This document shows positions 41,801 to 53,332 of a stretch of DNA of 64,000 nucleotides, piece after piece; position 1 is the stretch's first letter; each line of letters opens with the position of its first letter. Location: NCBI RefSeq assembly GCF_014898815.1, contig NW_026515549.1, forward strand, positions 248,001-312,000. The letters run 5' to 3'. The notes under the pieces were generated by a model that made no database searches, was not told where the DNA came from, and was given only the letters and a program-made list of their open reading frames with translations. Made by a program: the position numbers and the translations under genes. This DNA is from Panonychus citri (taxonomy: Eukaryota; Arthropoda; Arachnida; Trombidiformes; Tetranychidae).

Positions 41801-42616
41801 CAATTCACGTTGAAGGAATTAATCACAATATTAAATCTGCAGAAGATGGTGACTATTGGCGATTGTTGGTTCCAGGTCGTTACACACTCACCGTTAACGC
41901 TGAAGGGTAATAATTACTTTTTCCCTCAATTAAATCTACAATAAATTAACAATCTAATTATTTTCTTTACATTTAGTTATGAAAGTGCAACTGCAACTGT
42001 CGATGTGAACGATAATTTGGCTGCTGTTGTTAACTTTACTCTCGCAAAGGAAACTCATAAAGTGAGGAAAAAGCCCTCACCTAATTCCGGTAAATTCATC
42101 GTTGGTAAAACTGTTAATCTAAACGGTGAGCCCGTTTCAGGAGCAATAATTAAATCAATAAACGATGACACTATTGAGTACAAAACTGATGAGAATGGTA
42201 AATTTTCAATTCCATATTCTGATGGTGAATATGGTATTTCAGTGACAGCTGAAGGATATTTAAATGCTACGAAATCCATTTCAATTCAATATGGACAGAA
42301 GAGTGAATTGGTAATCGATTTGGTTAAAGATACTCGAGTCTATGGTTACCCAAGGCCCGTTTTCATCATCGTGGTTGGCTCATTTATCCTCTCTCTTTTA
42401 ATTACCGTTATGTGTGCCTACAATTTTGCCTTATCGCGAAAATATGATAAATATAAATTCCGTCGTCTTGGTGAATCAACAAGTCTTTTTGATGATGATG
42501 ACAGTGGATTTAAGAACGGTGTTGATCCAAGGGAATTTATTGACGGAAGTGAAACCGAATCAGAAGACGAACTTTATAATGTTCACTTGTGGAAAGATAA
42601 AGATCGAAATTCATGA
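38831..42616 (+). CDS. CPD: Carboxypeptidase D (silver-like), two catalytic domains
   Basis: Five exons: 38831-39416, 39635-39967, 40181-40323, 40474-41906 and 41977-42616, giving 1,044 aa. A signal peptide spans about 8-31; the ATG at 38831 or the one 21 bases later could start. Domain 1 is an M14 metallocarboxypeptidase with the zinc ligands H118, E121 and H236 and the catalytic E325 (ITLEL). A transthyretin-like (TTL) fold follows. Domain 2 repeats the set: H545, E548, H653, E747. A second TTL and a third TTL-like repeat precede one membrane helix (about 959-983) and an acidic cytoplasmic tail. The enzyme trims C-terminal Arg/Lys from peptides and proteins in the trans-Golgi network after furin-type cleavage. 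Fly and vertebrate CPD have a third, inactive carboxypeptidase domain; here only its TTL part appears to remain. Confidence 0.93.
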
Positions 42617-43723
42617 AAATTCCATTGGACATAATCAAATAGCTATTTAATTACAACGAGAAGAAACAGAAAGCAATTTATCAAAGGAACAATCAAAATT
42701 TCATAATCTAATTATTTATATTTATAAGTATTGTTATATTGAACCACGAAATTAAAACAATTATGAAACAATTTATCGAAAACTGTGATAAGAAATTGCA
42801 ATTTATCTGCTCTAATTGTTGCCCATCAAAAATAATCATCAAACACTCACAGCAATTAAAAGTATCGATTTTACAAACAACTTGATCACCAATATGATTA
42901 AATTTTGATTGTAACTTTGGTCGATTGGGAATCAACAAAATAAATTTCGTACAAATTCAATTGCGATTAGTAAACCAAATTAACTTTTCCCGTGAACTTA
43001 AATTAGATTCTTGAAATTTCTCGAGTTTTTGTCCTTTGACATCCGATGACCATTCAAATCAAACCAAGAAAACATAAAGAACATCCTGATTATTTCGATG
43101 AGTTAAAAAGTAAAAATCCTCATCCCAACAATCAAGTAAATTATCATTTACGATTATGATCATTTTAACTTCGAACTGCAAAAGTAAATTGCAACAATTG
43201 ATTATTACAAATCATTTATACTTAGAAACTAATAGTTAATTGCAACCTTTTAAATCGATTGAGTAAGAATTAAAATGATGGATTAAAAATAGTGAAAATT
43301 CATCTTAAAATCGCGTTAAAATACAATAAAAACTTAAATCGCGAAACAATAACAATAACAATTAAAAAGATTGAAAAAAGTTTATAAAAAATTGTACGAA
43401 AAGAAAGAGAAAAGAAACTGGAAAAAAGAGAGAAAAATTTGCAGGGAAAGAGAAAAGAAAGACTAGTCTCATGGAAAAGAAAAGAATTGGAAGCGACATC
43501 TCGCGTCATACGGAGGAACCATTGCTGAGGTTTTCGTTGTTTGAGTCTGTTGTTACTCTTTGTTTGCTCTCTTACTGTTTCATGTTATTAATTTAATCAT
43601 AAATTCTTTACCTTTGAAAAGTGTTGCATCTTATCGATCACATTATCCATTTAATTAATTGATTGTTTTCTTTTTACATTTTTGTTTTTCATTGGATTAA
43701 TCAGTTAACACATTATCTTTACC
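42617..43723. other. CPD 3' flank and tropomodulin promoter region
   Basis: No coding sequence is seen. About 43,000-43,250 resembles 63,360-63,860 near the right end of the window, extending the CPD duplication into non-coding DNA. The interval 43,490-43,620 has a run of mixed-composition sequence followed by T-rich DNA that probably contains the tropomodulin promoter and 5' UTR. Confidence 0.4.
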
Positions 43724-46492
43724 ATGGCTGATAAAAATGAAAACGAATATGAATTTGAATATACAAAGGTAAGTCTTTCTAATTCCGATTGTTTATTTTC
43801 CTTTTGCTTCTTTCATTGACTTACCCCTCCCTTTTTTGCCTTTTAATTATTATTCTTAATCATGATTCTGTTAGTTTATCAATTAGTTGATGTTTAATTG
43901 ATTACCTTTTTCTGCTCTTTCTCACATTTCTCTTTCTCTACTCTCTTGGAATTATTTTTCTCTTTGTTTACTTGTTTGTTCCTTCCTTTTCTCTCTTTTG
44001 CTATCTCTTCCTTTAACATTCTTTTTTCTAATTTGGTTTAATATTCTTTTTTTATTGAATATTATAAGGTCACCAAAACAACTAAAGTAATCAGTGGACT
44101 GTCTCTTCTTTACGGCAAAGAATTGAAAGAATATGATAATATACCTATCGAAGATTTATTGAATCAATTAAGTGAAGAAGAGATAGAACAATTAATCAAT
44201 GATGTCGATCCAGATGATTCACATATTCCACCTTCCTTAAGGTGTAGAGAGCAAACAAAGAAAGCGCCAACAGGACCTTTAAATAGAGAAAAATTGTTGG
44301 AATTTTTAAAAAATTTTGCTCTCAACCAGGAAGATTGGCCGGAAAATAAGCCCTTCCAACCCGGTGTTAAACGAGGTAAGATAATTAAATCAAGACTATT
44401 ATTCGCTAACGATAGTTAATAGCTACTAAGTGTCTCCTAGTGTCTATATGCTGTGGGTTACTCTTGTTTTAAAAATAAACTGCTTTATTTTGCCTCTATG
44501 ATGATATTCAAAGTCTTTATTGGTTAATTGCCAAACTAACTTAACATTTAATCCCTTCTCTTGTTGAATGTTCAGGTGCTGTTTGGAAACCCAAGGAAAC
44601 ACCTAAAGTTTCAGATGAGGAGACACGAATTATGTTGGACTTGGATGATGAATCAAGTGAAGCTCTGAAAAATGCCACTGAATCTGACCTGGTTGATCTC
44701 GCCGGTATTTTAGGTTTACATTCAATGTTGAACCAAGACCAGTTTTATGCTTCGGTCACCAACAAAGGTCAAGGATCAGAGGCCAAATTTGAGTCTATCG
44801 TGAAAGCAACAGTACCCAAGCGAGTGCCCAATCTACCAGACAATGCTACCGATGTTGGTAAAACAATGAAACAAGTCAGTGAAGATGATAAAAAGTTGCA
44901 GGAACTCAATTGGAATAACATTAAACACATACCAAGAGATTCATTCAAAAAATTATTCGAAGGTCTCAAGACAAACACTACCCTTACAACTTTAGACTTG
45001 GCCAATACAGGATTAACTGATGGTCCGACAGCGGTAATTAACTATTATCACTTCCTCACTAATTATCAATCAATATTCAAATTTACTTCAAGAGTAGATC
45101 AGCAAAAGATTAAATCTATTTAAAGTCAACAGCCAATTTATACACAATGTATTTTTTGCTATCGATCTAAAAATAGTTTCATTTCTTTTCTGTTGATTTT
45201 ACATTTTTTCATTCATTCATTCATTCATATTCACTAATGATGACAATTACCTTTGTATTCTTATCATTTGCTTCAATTTATTATATGAAAACAAAGGTGT
45301 TGGTTGAAGCGCTCAAAGAAAACAAAACATTGACCTGTCTCAACTTGGAATCTAATTTCCTTTCTGGTTCCATGGTTAGAGATATTCTTGCAGCAATTAA
45401 CGTTAATCAAGTTATTCGTGAATTTCGAGCCTCAAATCAAAGACCAGCTATTCTAGGTAATAGAATTGAGATGGAAATAACCAAATTGGTGGAAGCAAAC
45501 AATTCACTGATTCGACTTGGTTTACATTTAGATGCTCCTGATGCTCGAACAAGAGTAACTCAACAAATACAGAAAAATACGGATGCTTGTGAGTCTAAAA
45601 TTCACTTTCCATTTTACTCCCGCTGATTTTCCATCATCATTCTCATCACCATTTCATCACAACCTATTATCTATCTTTCCATCTCTCTTTCTCTCTCACT
45701 CTCTCTCTATCTTCATCTATCTCAGTTTTTTCAAGGAAACTTAAAGTTAAACAACTAACACATTCATAGTCTTGAGACTTGAGTTTTCAAATGAATAGCA
45801 AATTGATTATAACCACCAACTCACAAATTTAACCATCGCATACGCACATACGTAACCTCTTCACTCACGCATAACCGTGGCATTAGACCTTCAACTGTTA
45901 GAGGTTTTCATCTTATCATTTTTCTGATTAATTTTATAGCGAAATTGTTTATTCGAAAATGAATGTTCGATTTCGCTCTTTTCCTCATTTCATACATTCT
46001 TCAGGATTCAAGATCATATTAATCAGTCTTTTGACTAATTATTATTATATACTGAAATGATTAAGGAATCAAGCGAATCCTTGAAGAAAGAAATGAAACA
46101 ACCAATTCTTTGATCATTAAACATATCAAGTGCTTTTTGATTGATGCCAATGTTTTCAGAACTTCCCTCTAACTCTCTGGGTTTTTTGCAGCTACTTCCC
46201 TTTTCAATATTAGCCCCTTACAAAGACTTAAAACTAATCAATATTAATCACCTTAACTTTTTGTTTTCAACTTCACATTCTCAAGTTAAGGTTTTTCCTT
46301 TCTTCAATACCCTCACTCCTTTCCCTCTCTCTCCTAACAATCCTGATGGAATGGTAATTAATTATAATGTAATACTTTTCATATAAATATGTTTTCTTCT
46401 GACCTATTTATCCTATTTCTACAGTGAGACTTCAAAGAATTGGATCTAAATCGACTATACCAAGCCAAGGCAAAGATTTAATCTCTGTGTGA
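43724..46492 (+). CDS. tmod: Tropomodulin
   Basis: Five exons: 43724-43768, 44069-44375, 44576-45033, 45297-45588 and 46425-46492, phases 0/1/0/1, giving 389 aa. The small first exon encodes an acidic MADKNENEYEFEYTK leader, and exon 2 adds a Thr/Lys-rich linker before the LYGKELKEYD tropomyosin-binding helix; this resembles the longer muscle isoforms of insects. The actin-capping helix and the C-terminal leucine-rich repeats follow (LDLANTGLTDGP, then LNLESNFLSG). Tropomodulin caps the pointed ends of actin filaments together with tropomyosin and sets thin-filament length. Without the last splice, exon 4 would read on for about 12 codons to another stop, so an alternative C-terminus is possible. 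The 836-bp last intron contains no further exon I can support. Confidence 0.92.
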
Positions 46493-47632
46493 AAACGCGG
46501 CTTCGAGGTGATATAAGATAATTTATTTGGTTGGTGGTTGAAGCATCCTAAGCATCTTTTTGTTTCATTTCATTTTCTCATCCCAAAGTATCAGACGAAA
46601 TCATCCATCATTAAAGAAAAGCTGATGAAATAACTCGAATTGATATATTAATTATAATACCGGAAATTCGAGGTCTTTTTTGTTCTTTTTCTTCTCTCAT
46701 CCTATTCTACTTTATATAATTTTCTCTTCACATGCTGTCATCATTGTCTATTCATCTGCTTTTCATCAACACGATGAATGCTCGTCTTGAGCCCACTGAG
46801 TATTTGGCCACCAGGACTTTCTTAAACATTCATCATGAAGATAATTGTAAAATTGTAACTACAAAAGGCGTAAATAAGAAAAGTCAATTTCCTGTTTGGA
46901 CATAACCTGCTAAATCTCATGGTGTCGAGGGATAGCTAATTATTAATGATCTGATTATAATTTATCTACAGTAAGGCCTGTAAATTATACCCGAAAGCGA
47001 TGAGATGTAATCCGGTTGATAACCTATTGAGCTTTTTCAATCCATTTGATTAGCAACAAGTTTTTTTTCTCATTTGTTTTCCTTTTCCTTTTCTCTTGAC
47101 ACATTCTATTTCTCTCTGTACTTATTGTATTATCTTCTTTCAGTTAATATGATAAACTCTTCAGTTTTCTTTTCTTTCCGAGACTGTATCATGTACACAT
47201 CATGATCCTTGAGCTTATCTCAACCCGGTACAATTAAACAATAACATCAATGTTTATTTCCAATGTCAAATTATTGTGACGAAAAGTAATCAAAACCATT
47301 GAATAATTAACAATATTCAGGTTACTGTTTAATTAACTTAACTGCTTTCTTTTTTCTTTCTCTGCAAACCATATCCAATTAATTATCTTAACTTGTTATA
47401 ATCAAATTGGCTTTTAACTTTCATCATTTATATCCGCACACCACAGTGATAATCAGGATTCCATCAAGACAATTAAGCCAAAATTAGTCAACCTCTTTAA
47501 TTCTGTTGACAATTAACCAGGAAAATCTAAACCAATGTTCCTTTTGTTGGTTTCATCTCAATGAACAGGATAAAGTTTCTCTTCCAGTTGATTATGCAAA
47601 TATGTTGTTAAATCAAATTCCGAGTTAATTGT
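46493..47632. other. Intergenic between convergent tmod and UNC-93-like genes
   Basis: 3' UTRs of the two convergent genes and A+T-rich sequence. No coding exon, RNA gene or repeat is recognised. Confidence 0.5.
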
Positions 47633-49482
47633 TCACCGAGTTTGTGAAGATTGAATTACTTTGATAATTTTCTTCTTATAATGTGTAACCCGTTTCTCAA
47701 CCTTATTCAAATGATCGGATGCAAAGAAAGCAAGAGTACCAATGGTCCCCACAATCGTCAAGATATAAATATGAGTATCCAGAGGAATGTGTTTAGAGTA
47801 ATAAAAAGCGATGGCCGATGATAAGTTCTGGAAAAAGACGCAAATTGCAAATGGAGGTGAACTTTCTGCTCGATAAACGGACCCTAGAAAAGCGTTGATT
47901 TGGTTCTGGTAACAAGCATCGCCGAAGCCAATCAAGAAACTGCAGATTAAGGCTAAAATTAAACTAAAAGGAAAGACAATCATAATCAGGACTCGTTTAC
48001 AAATTTTGGAATCGTAGTTGGAATACCTTGTATGGACTATATCGGGTTCGTCCGAGCCGTTGAGAGACACATGAAATTGGAGGTTGAAATACATGACAGC
48101 GAATGTGATTATATGAATACAATAACCAAGGAAAATTAAGAAATTGTTTTGTTTGCGTTTTTTGGCACTTCCGAACAATATTACTAAGAATCCACCAGCG
48201 ATTTCACCAGCTCCTATTGGGAATTGTGGAGATGTAAATTGATTCACAATCAGCTTAATTGTTACCTGTCAAAGCTCCAGAGATTCCAGAAAATCTTTTG
48301 GGTGTTAAATTTGATCGATGTTTCGAGAAGGCAACAGACGCGTCGTAAACTCCACTGAAAAAGGTTCCTTCCAATCCTGTTGATTAGATGAATAAGATAA
48401 TCATAGTGATTAAACAGTAATTCAATAAATTGATTGTCAAAGTTTACCTGTATAAATGAAGGCTAAAAAAAGTAGAATCATCTTCTTGCTTTTGACCAAA
48501 TTCAATGTACTGCCTTTAATATGAAGTCAAAACAAGTGACTGATTGTTGTGAAAATGATCAATTGTTGTGTTGATTAAATTACTCACATAATATTTTCCA
48601 AGGTCCATTGTGAGTGGTTGATTGTGGTGAATCTGATTCTGGTTCTTTGAGTGCAAATAAGGCTAAAACACCAACGAGACTACAGACCGTTAAACATGTG
48701 AATGTGACATTTCGAGTGTATCGGTCAATTGTCCTTCGGTCTTCAAATCGGTGATAAACGATAATATTGCCCACTAAAAGACTGGTTTGATAAATTACCC
48801 AGAAGATTCCACTGTTTCTCATAATTGTTTCATCTCTACTGTTAATCGTTAACAAATTACCTTGAGCAGTCCATAGAACTTGGAAAATAAAACAGAGAAG
48901 ACAATTAACTGCTGATTAACAATAGGAATCGTTGATTACAATTTACCCGCTTGTCCAACTCCAAGAGCAATTGAAGAGACCATTAAACCATAATAAAATG
49001 GAAAAATGTAAACTAAACCAGCTAAACTGAATCAAATCAATAAATGGCAACAATCAAATGATGATTAATGTTAATTGTCGACTCACCTCAACACTAATCC
49101 ATGAACAATCATCGCTCTCCTCAGACCAAGAAAGTTAATCAACGAAGGAGAAATCCAACCAAACAGAGCATAAATCGCATAATTAACTCCAAGTAATTCA
49201 TAGGCATTCCAGTCTTTACCACCCCACTCCTCCCTGTATTCACCGTTAACAGAGGCCACAGTGGGTTTCTTAATCACAATTTAACCGTCACAATTAAGTA
49301 AAACAAGAGACTAACAATTAACTTACCTCGATAAACATTGAAGTCCCATAAGAAGTGTAGATGAAGAAAAAGGCGATTCCAAGTAAACTTATATTCCAGA
49401 GAGCGATTCCTGATCTCTGTTGATTCTTGTGGTGCAAACCCAAGACAATTGCCAGATCAATGTCATCCATGTTTAATTGCAT
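47633..49482 (-). CDS. unc-93: UNC-93-like major facilitator superfamily protein
   Basis: Seven exons: 49482-49327, 49268-49087, 49026-48947, 48878-48588, 48513-48448, 48376-48266 and 48213-47633, giving 488 aa (the second ATG at 49470 gives 484). About eleven or twelve hydrophobic segments are seen, with family landmarks LWTAQGN and NSGIFW in exon 4, SGVYDASVAFSK in exon 6 and a charged cytoplasmic C-terminus. UNC-93 in nematodes regulates a two-pore potassium channel complex, and vertebrate UNC93B1 escorts Toll-like receptors; UNC93A-type members such as this one are poorly understood membrane proteins. An apparent 18-nt microexon before 48861 was dropped because reading straight through keeps the conserved frame. 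The specific substrate or partner is unknown. Confidence 0.85.
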
Positions 49483-50419
49483 GTTCAACAATAATTAATT
49501 AATTACTGATGAATATTTTCCTCTCATTCTCTCCCTCTTAAACTTGACTCTCACTTGTTCAATCTTATGACAATTAAGCTACTACATCATACGTATCATT
49601 AGATTGATCATCTAATCCATTTCTTATTAATTATCGGCTATTAATTGTATTACTAATCAGAAACTGAATTAAAAGCAGCATTTTTATCTTGTTGTTATTG
49701 ATTTCTATTTCTATGGAATTGAGTTTCTCTTTAATCAAGAATTATGGTTAATTAATGTACTTGATTGTTACAATAATAATCTTAGACTAACTTTTGTTAA
49801 TCTTCTTGTAGTTCATTGTAATTTATCATTTTCCTTGACAACGTTAGAGTAATTAAAGGATTAGAAGACTTAATCAGGTTTAATTTCGGTAATTTAGTTG
49901 CAATCTAATAAACATTGAGTTGATTGTTTGTGATTAACTTTGATTGACAGGATGAAATAAAAGACTAATAAGATTTTAGTGGAAAATATTTTTACCTTGT
50001 CATCATAATAATCAAAAATAATCTTGTCACGATAACTATGATGATTTAATAATATTAAATCATCTCAACAATTAAAACATTTTAACCGCAATTGCCAAAA
50101 ATTGTGGTTGCCAAGTTAATTTGTTTCTGGAATATAAATAACGAACTGTAAATGATTTGATCGCAATTGGCTCATAATCACAGTTGTGGTTAATTAATTG
50201 ACTTATCAAGTTTCTAATTGTGATTATAATTTTCTGTGGACAATTAAATTAATCAAATTTCTGTAAATTACATTGTATCTTTATTATAAATCAAACAAGG
50301 ATTTTAATTGAATATCAAAGATCCCATTTGTTTAGAATCACGAGTTTTGGTGACAATTCAAAAATCAAATGGTTTGAAATGAATTTGGATTCATTTATAA
50401 ATCATTACAATTTCTCACA
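49483..50419. other. Intergenic, no gene seen
   Basis: A+T-rich DNA between the UNC-93-like start and the end of the secreted-protein gene, both on the minus strand. No exon, repeat or RNA gene is supported. Confidence 0.5.
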
Positions 50420-51390
50420 TTAGAATCTCTCTTGATCTACAATATCCACTTTTGATATTTCACTTGCATAATCAAATGGATTAGTTACTGTGGTTTGATC
50501 GTAAATTGTTGTTGGTTGATTATCCGTAGATGTAATTGTTAATGATTCTTCATCAATCGATAGTCTCGAAGTTGTCATTGTTTGTGGGCGACTATCTATC
50601 ATGGAGCTATTTGAAGAACTGCCGGAGAGATGATTTAATTGTGAATAGAAAAAGTCAATTATTGATTTAACTTTTTTCAATAGTTTGGCCATTTCTGCTT
50701 GAGGATCAGAATCACCATTGTAGCTGCTAAAGGCTGATTGTAATTTAATTTTCGTCAATGAGGCTGATAAATGCTGGAGATTATTAAAATTTTCATCGGT
50801 TTCCTTTTCTTGGATATCATATAAATAAAAATTAATCAGATTGTTGGTTTGATTGAGTGATAATTCATATGATTGATTATACAATCGTTCCAATATACTA
50901 TCAAAACTTATTCCGAAATCAACCATCCCATAAGAGCCAAAATCGATTGGATAAAATTCACTAACCATAATAAATTGTTCAATAAAATATTTTGCTTTCT
51001 CAGAGCCATCCAAGTTGAAGTAACCAGCGTTTTCTGCAGCAATTAGTTGATTGCTGAGTAACTGTAAAGTTTTTTCAGCTAACTCAAATATATCACGTTT
51101 TGATTTGTCTAAATGTATCAATGAATTTTTGATTTTCTTAATCATTTGCTGACTGTTATCCATTCGAGAATGAAGGAAAGAGATGACCAATGGTGGACTG
51201 TATTGGTTGGCCATTTGTCGTAGAAACTTGGCCTCTTCTAACTGTGCCGATAGTGAGATTTCCGAACCTAAAAGTCAAGTTTAGTCACAGATTCATGAAA
51301 ATCTCTCAAAAAGATCAATTTAAATCAAGACTTACCCATGAAAAGCATCATAATTATCAGTATTTTCATTCTGTTTGAATTTCCAGTCAT
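50420..51390 (-). CDS. Secreted protein of unknown family (300 aa)
   Basis: Two exons, 51390-51336 and 51267-50420, joined by a 68-bp intron in phase 1, giving 300 aa. The ATG at 51390 or the in-frame ATG at 51369 starts a short hydrophobic signal peptide (MKILIIMMLFMG) that is cut by the intron, a common layout for secreted proteins. The mature chain is leucine-, serine- and asparagine-rich with heptad-like spacing, suggesting a mostly helical fold, and has essentially no cysteines, so it is not a toxin-like knottin. A serine/threonine-rich tail covers the last ~80 residues. I recognise no family; a lineage-restricted secreted protein is plausible. The retroelement lies just upstream of its promoter. 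Confidence 0.7.
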
Positions 51391-51428
51391 TCGAATCACT
51401 AATTTAATCTGATCAACACAAATGTTTC

Positions 51429-51467
51429 ACTGACATTAAACGAGAAACTTTGATTATCCTACTTATA
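51429..51467 (-). promoter_or_regulatory. TATA box and TCAGT initiator of the secreted-protein gene
   Basis: On the minus strand TATAAG (51467-51462) is followed by the arthropod initiator TCAGT (51433-51429) about 30-35 bases downstream and about 40 bases before the first ATG. Motif quality and spacing are good. The 3' LTR of the retroelement begins 76 bp upstream of this TATA box. Confidence 0.6.
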
Positions 51468-51542
51468 TGAATGCAATGAACCTCCAAGACTGTTAGATGA
51501 TTGAATTACAATAAACAAATTTTCAATTTCTAAACTTGATAT

Positions 51543-51799
51543 TGTAACAACTTTCTAGTTGAAACTTAAAACTAAAACTGATTAAGGTTAAGAATGAAGA
51601 TAATCTTTATTAGCAAAGAGCTTAAAGTAAAAAGTGCAACTGCACTCGAGGATACACAAGATTATATTGCCCCCCGGGTCATAAACTAAGCTCCTTTTAT
51701 CATCAGGTGGGAGTTCTCGTAGGGTCAAAGTTGGTGTTTAACTCACAAAGAGCTTTGATTGGTTAAAAATTAGGGTTGGTCAGTATAAGAAGCGTGACA
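51543..51799 (-). repeat. 3' LTR (257 bp)
   Basis: Identical by eye to 62639-62895 (constant offset 11,096). In element orientation it has TATAAT (51666-51661), then AATAAA (51611-51606), so R is short. On the opposite strand it has TATAAG at 51784-51789 reading inward toward the antisense cargo gene. Confidence 0.95.
51784..51789 (+). promoter_or_regulatory. Antisense TATA box inside the 3' LTR
   Basis: TATAAG near the inner edge of the LTR on the plus strand, about 115 bp before the ATG at 51901. It is well placed to start transcription of the antisense zinc-finger gene. The same site in the 5' LTR (62880-62885) would fire outward into flanking host DNA. Confidence 0.45.
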
Positions 51800-51815
51800 T
51801 TTTCCACCACTTCAT
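51800..51815 (-). other. Polypurine tract candidate
   Basis: In element orientation GAAGTGGTGGAAAA immediately precedes the 3' LTR. It is purine-rich with two T interruptions, as expected for the plus-strand primer site, though not a perfect tract. Confidence 0.6.
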
Positions 51816-51900
51816 CATTATTCACTCCGTGAAATTGTAGACAGTCTTCTGAATTTCCTCTTGTCCAAGTTTTCTTTGTTTATTCTCATTAACTTCAATC

Positions 51901-52677
51901 ATGACTCGTCATCAAGTTAGTACTGGTGTTGTCAATTCTAGACCAACACCTCCAATTGCTGTTAAGTGTCCTCGTAAGGATTTTTCCCATTTGCGTTCAG
52001 TTTCACCTGAACAAAATAAACGTCCTCGATTGACCACCAATATTGAGCCAATACCTGATTCTCCTAATAAAGAAACTGCTCAATCTGCTGATGGAGAATA
52101 TGAAATTAGTAGTATTGTGCGATCCCAACGAATTAAGGTAGATGGAAAATGGCAAAATGTTAGCGTCATTAAATGGAAGAATACGCTTAGTTTAAATGCT
52201 GATATAACCAGTGTTAAATCATCTACTTTAAGAGAAGTTCCTTATGGTCTTACAGCTGCTGATCGGAAGTTATTATGGTCTTCCAGTTTGACAATTGATC
52301 CTGAGCGTGATCCAGATAAATATTATTGTCAATATTGCGACAATCCTTTTACCAATAAAGGTAATGGTACTCGGCACGAAAAAAAGCGTTGTAAGTTTCC
52401 AGGAGCTCCGAATCATAATTGTATTGATTCTTGTGAACAACCATGTCCTGGTAAGGGTGTTTGGAGCTTAGCTCAAGATGATCGAGCTGGTAGAAAAATG
52501 CCAAGTCGGAAGAAAACATTAACATCGCACGACGAAGATACCGATATAGATGAAGGTGTCGAAGAGGAAGCTGAAGAAGCTCAAGAAGCTCAAGAAGCTG
52601 ATGAAAGTGATGAAAGTGATGATAGTGATGATAGTGATGAAGAAACATCGGAGGAGGAAGATGGTGACAATAACTAA
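51901..52677 (+). CDS. Antisense cargo protein: chromo-like region, C2HC zinc finger
   Basis: 258 aa on the strand opposite to gag-pol, starting 101 bp inside the 3' LTR. After a basic, proline-containing N-terminus, residues about 66-105 have the hydrophobic spacing of a chromodomain (GEYEISSIV then SVIKWK). A single zinc finger of C-x2-C-x12-H-x4-C form follows (C143, C146, H159, C164), then a short Cys cluster and a strongly acidic Asp/Glu/Ser tail from about 205. A nuclear, chromatin- or nucleic-acid-binding role is inferred; the chromo assignment is tentative. AATAAA at 52721-52726 is followed 31 bp later by A10, so it has its own 3' end. Promoter support is the TATAAG in the LTR. I know of no gypsy element with such a gene. 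Confidence 0.7.
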   Translation: MTRHQVSTGVVNSRPTPPIAVKCPRKDFSHLRSVSPEQNKRPRLTTNIEPIPDSPNKETAQSADGEYEISSIVRSQRIKVDGKWQNVSVIKWKNTLSLNADITSVKSSTLREVPYGLTAADRKLLWSSSLTIDPERDPDKYYCQYCDNPFTNKGNGTRHEKKRCKFPGAPNHNCIDSCEQPCPGKGVWSLAQDDRAGRKMPSRKKTLTSHDEDTDIDEGVEEEAEEAQEAQEADESDESDDSDDSDEETSEEEDGDNN

Positions 52678-52756
52678 CTTTTGAGAACGATCAAACTCAT
52701 TCTTTTAACTTTTTCATTGAAATAAACTTTTTTTGAAAACAGTTCTTTTCAGAACT

Positions 52757-52766
52757 AAAAAAAAAA
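52757..52766 (+). other. A10 tract after antisense gene poly(A) signal
   Basis: Ten A residues 31 bp after AATAAA (52721-52726). Position and strand match the remnant of a poly(A) tail from a reverse-transcribed mRNA. Confidence 0.5.
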
Positions 52767-52876
52767 TTGTTTAGAGAAAGAGTTTTGTAAACTTGCAATT
52801 GTTCAAGTTTTAATTTTTCAAGTTTTTCCTGGTAATTTTTAGACCATCAGTCAGATCTTAAATTATAGTTGCTTTG

Positions 52877-53332
52877 GTGAGTTATAATTGATCCAATGAG
52901 TTATAGTTGGTCCAATGAGGTATTCTTGATCCAATGAGTTATTCTTGATCCGGTGAGTTATAGTTGATCCAGTGAGTTATAGTTGATCCAATGAATTATT
53001 CTTGATCCGGTGAGTTATAGTTGATCCAGTGAGTTATAGTTGATCCAATGAGTTATTCTTGATCCGGTGAGTTATAGTTGATCCAGTGAGTTATTCTTGA
53101 TCCGGTGAGTTATAGTTGATCCAGTGAGTTATAGTTGATCCAATGAATTATTCTTGATCCGGTGAGTTATAGTTGATCCAGTGAGTTATAGTTGATCCAA
53201 TGAGTTATTCTTGATCCGGTGAGTTATAGTTGATCCAGTGAGTTATAGTTGATCCAATGAGTTATTCTTGATCCGGTGAGTTATAGTTGATCCAATGAGT
53301 TATTCTTGATCCGGTGAGTTATAGTTGTAGTC
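52877..53332 (+). repeat. 19-bp minisatellite, about 24 copies
   Basis: Tandem units of the form TGAGTTATAGTTGATCCAG with two main variants (TATTCTT for TATAGTT, and CCGG or CCAA at the end). The variants alternate in blocks, suggesting higher-order amplification of pairs and triplets of units. It sits between two cargo genes inside the retroelement and contains no open protein of interest. Confidence 0.95.

Noticed and set aside
48856..48878. 18-nt microexon in the UNC-93-like gene
   Set aside because: Reading through without an intron gives the conserved TAQGN...NSGIFW spacing, so it is part of one exon.
52877..53332. CRISPR-like array
   Set aside because: Units are contiguous 19-mers with no unique spacers, inside a eukaryotic retroelement; it is a minisatellite.
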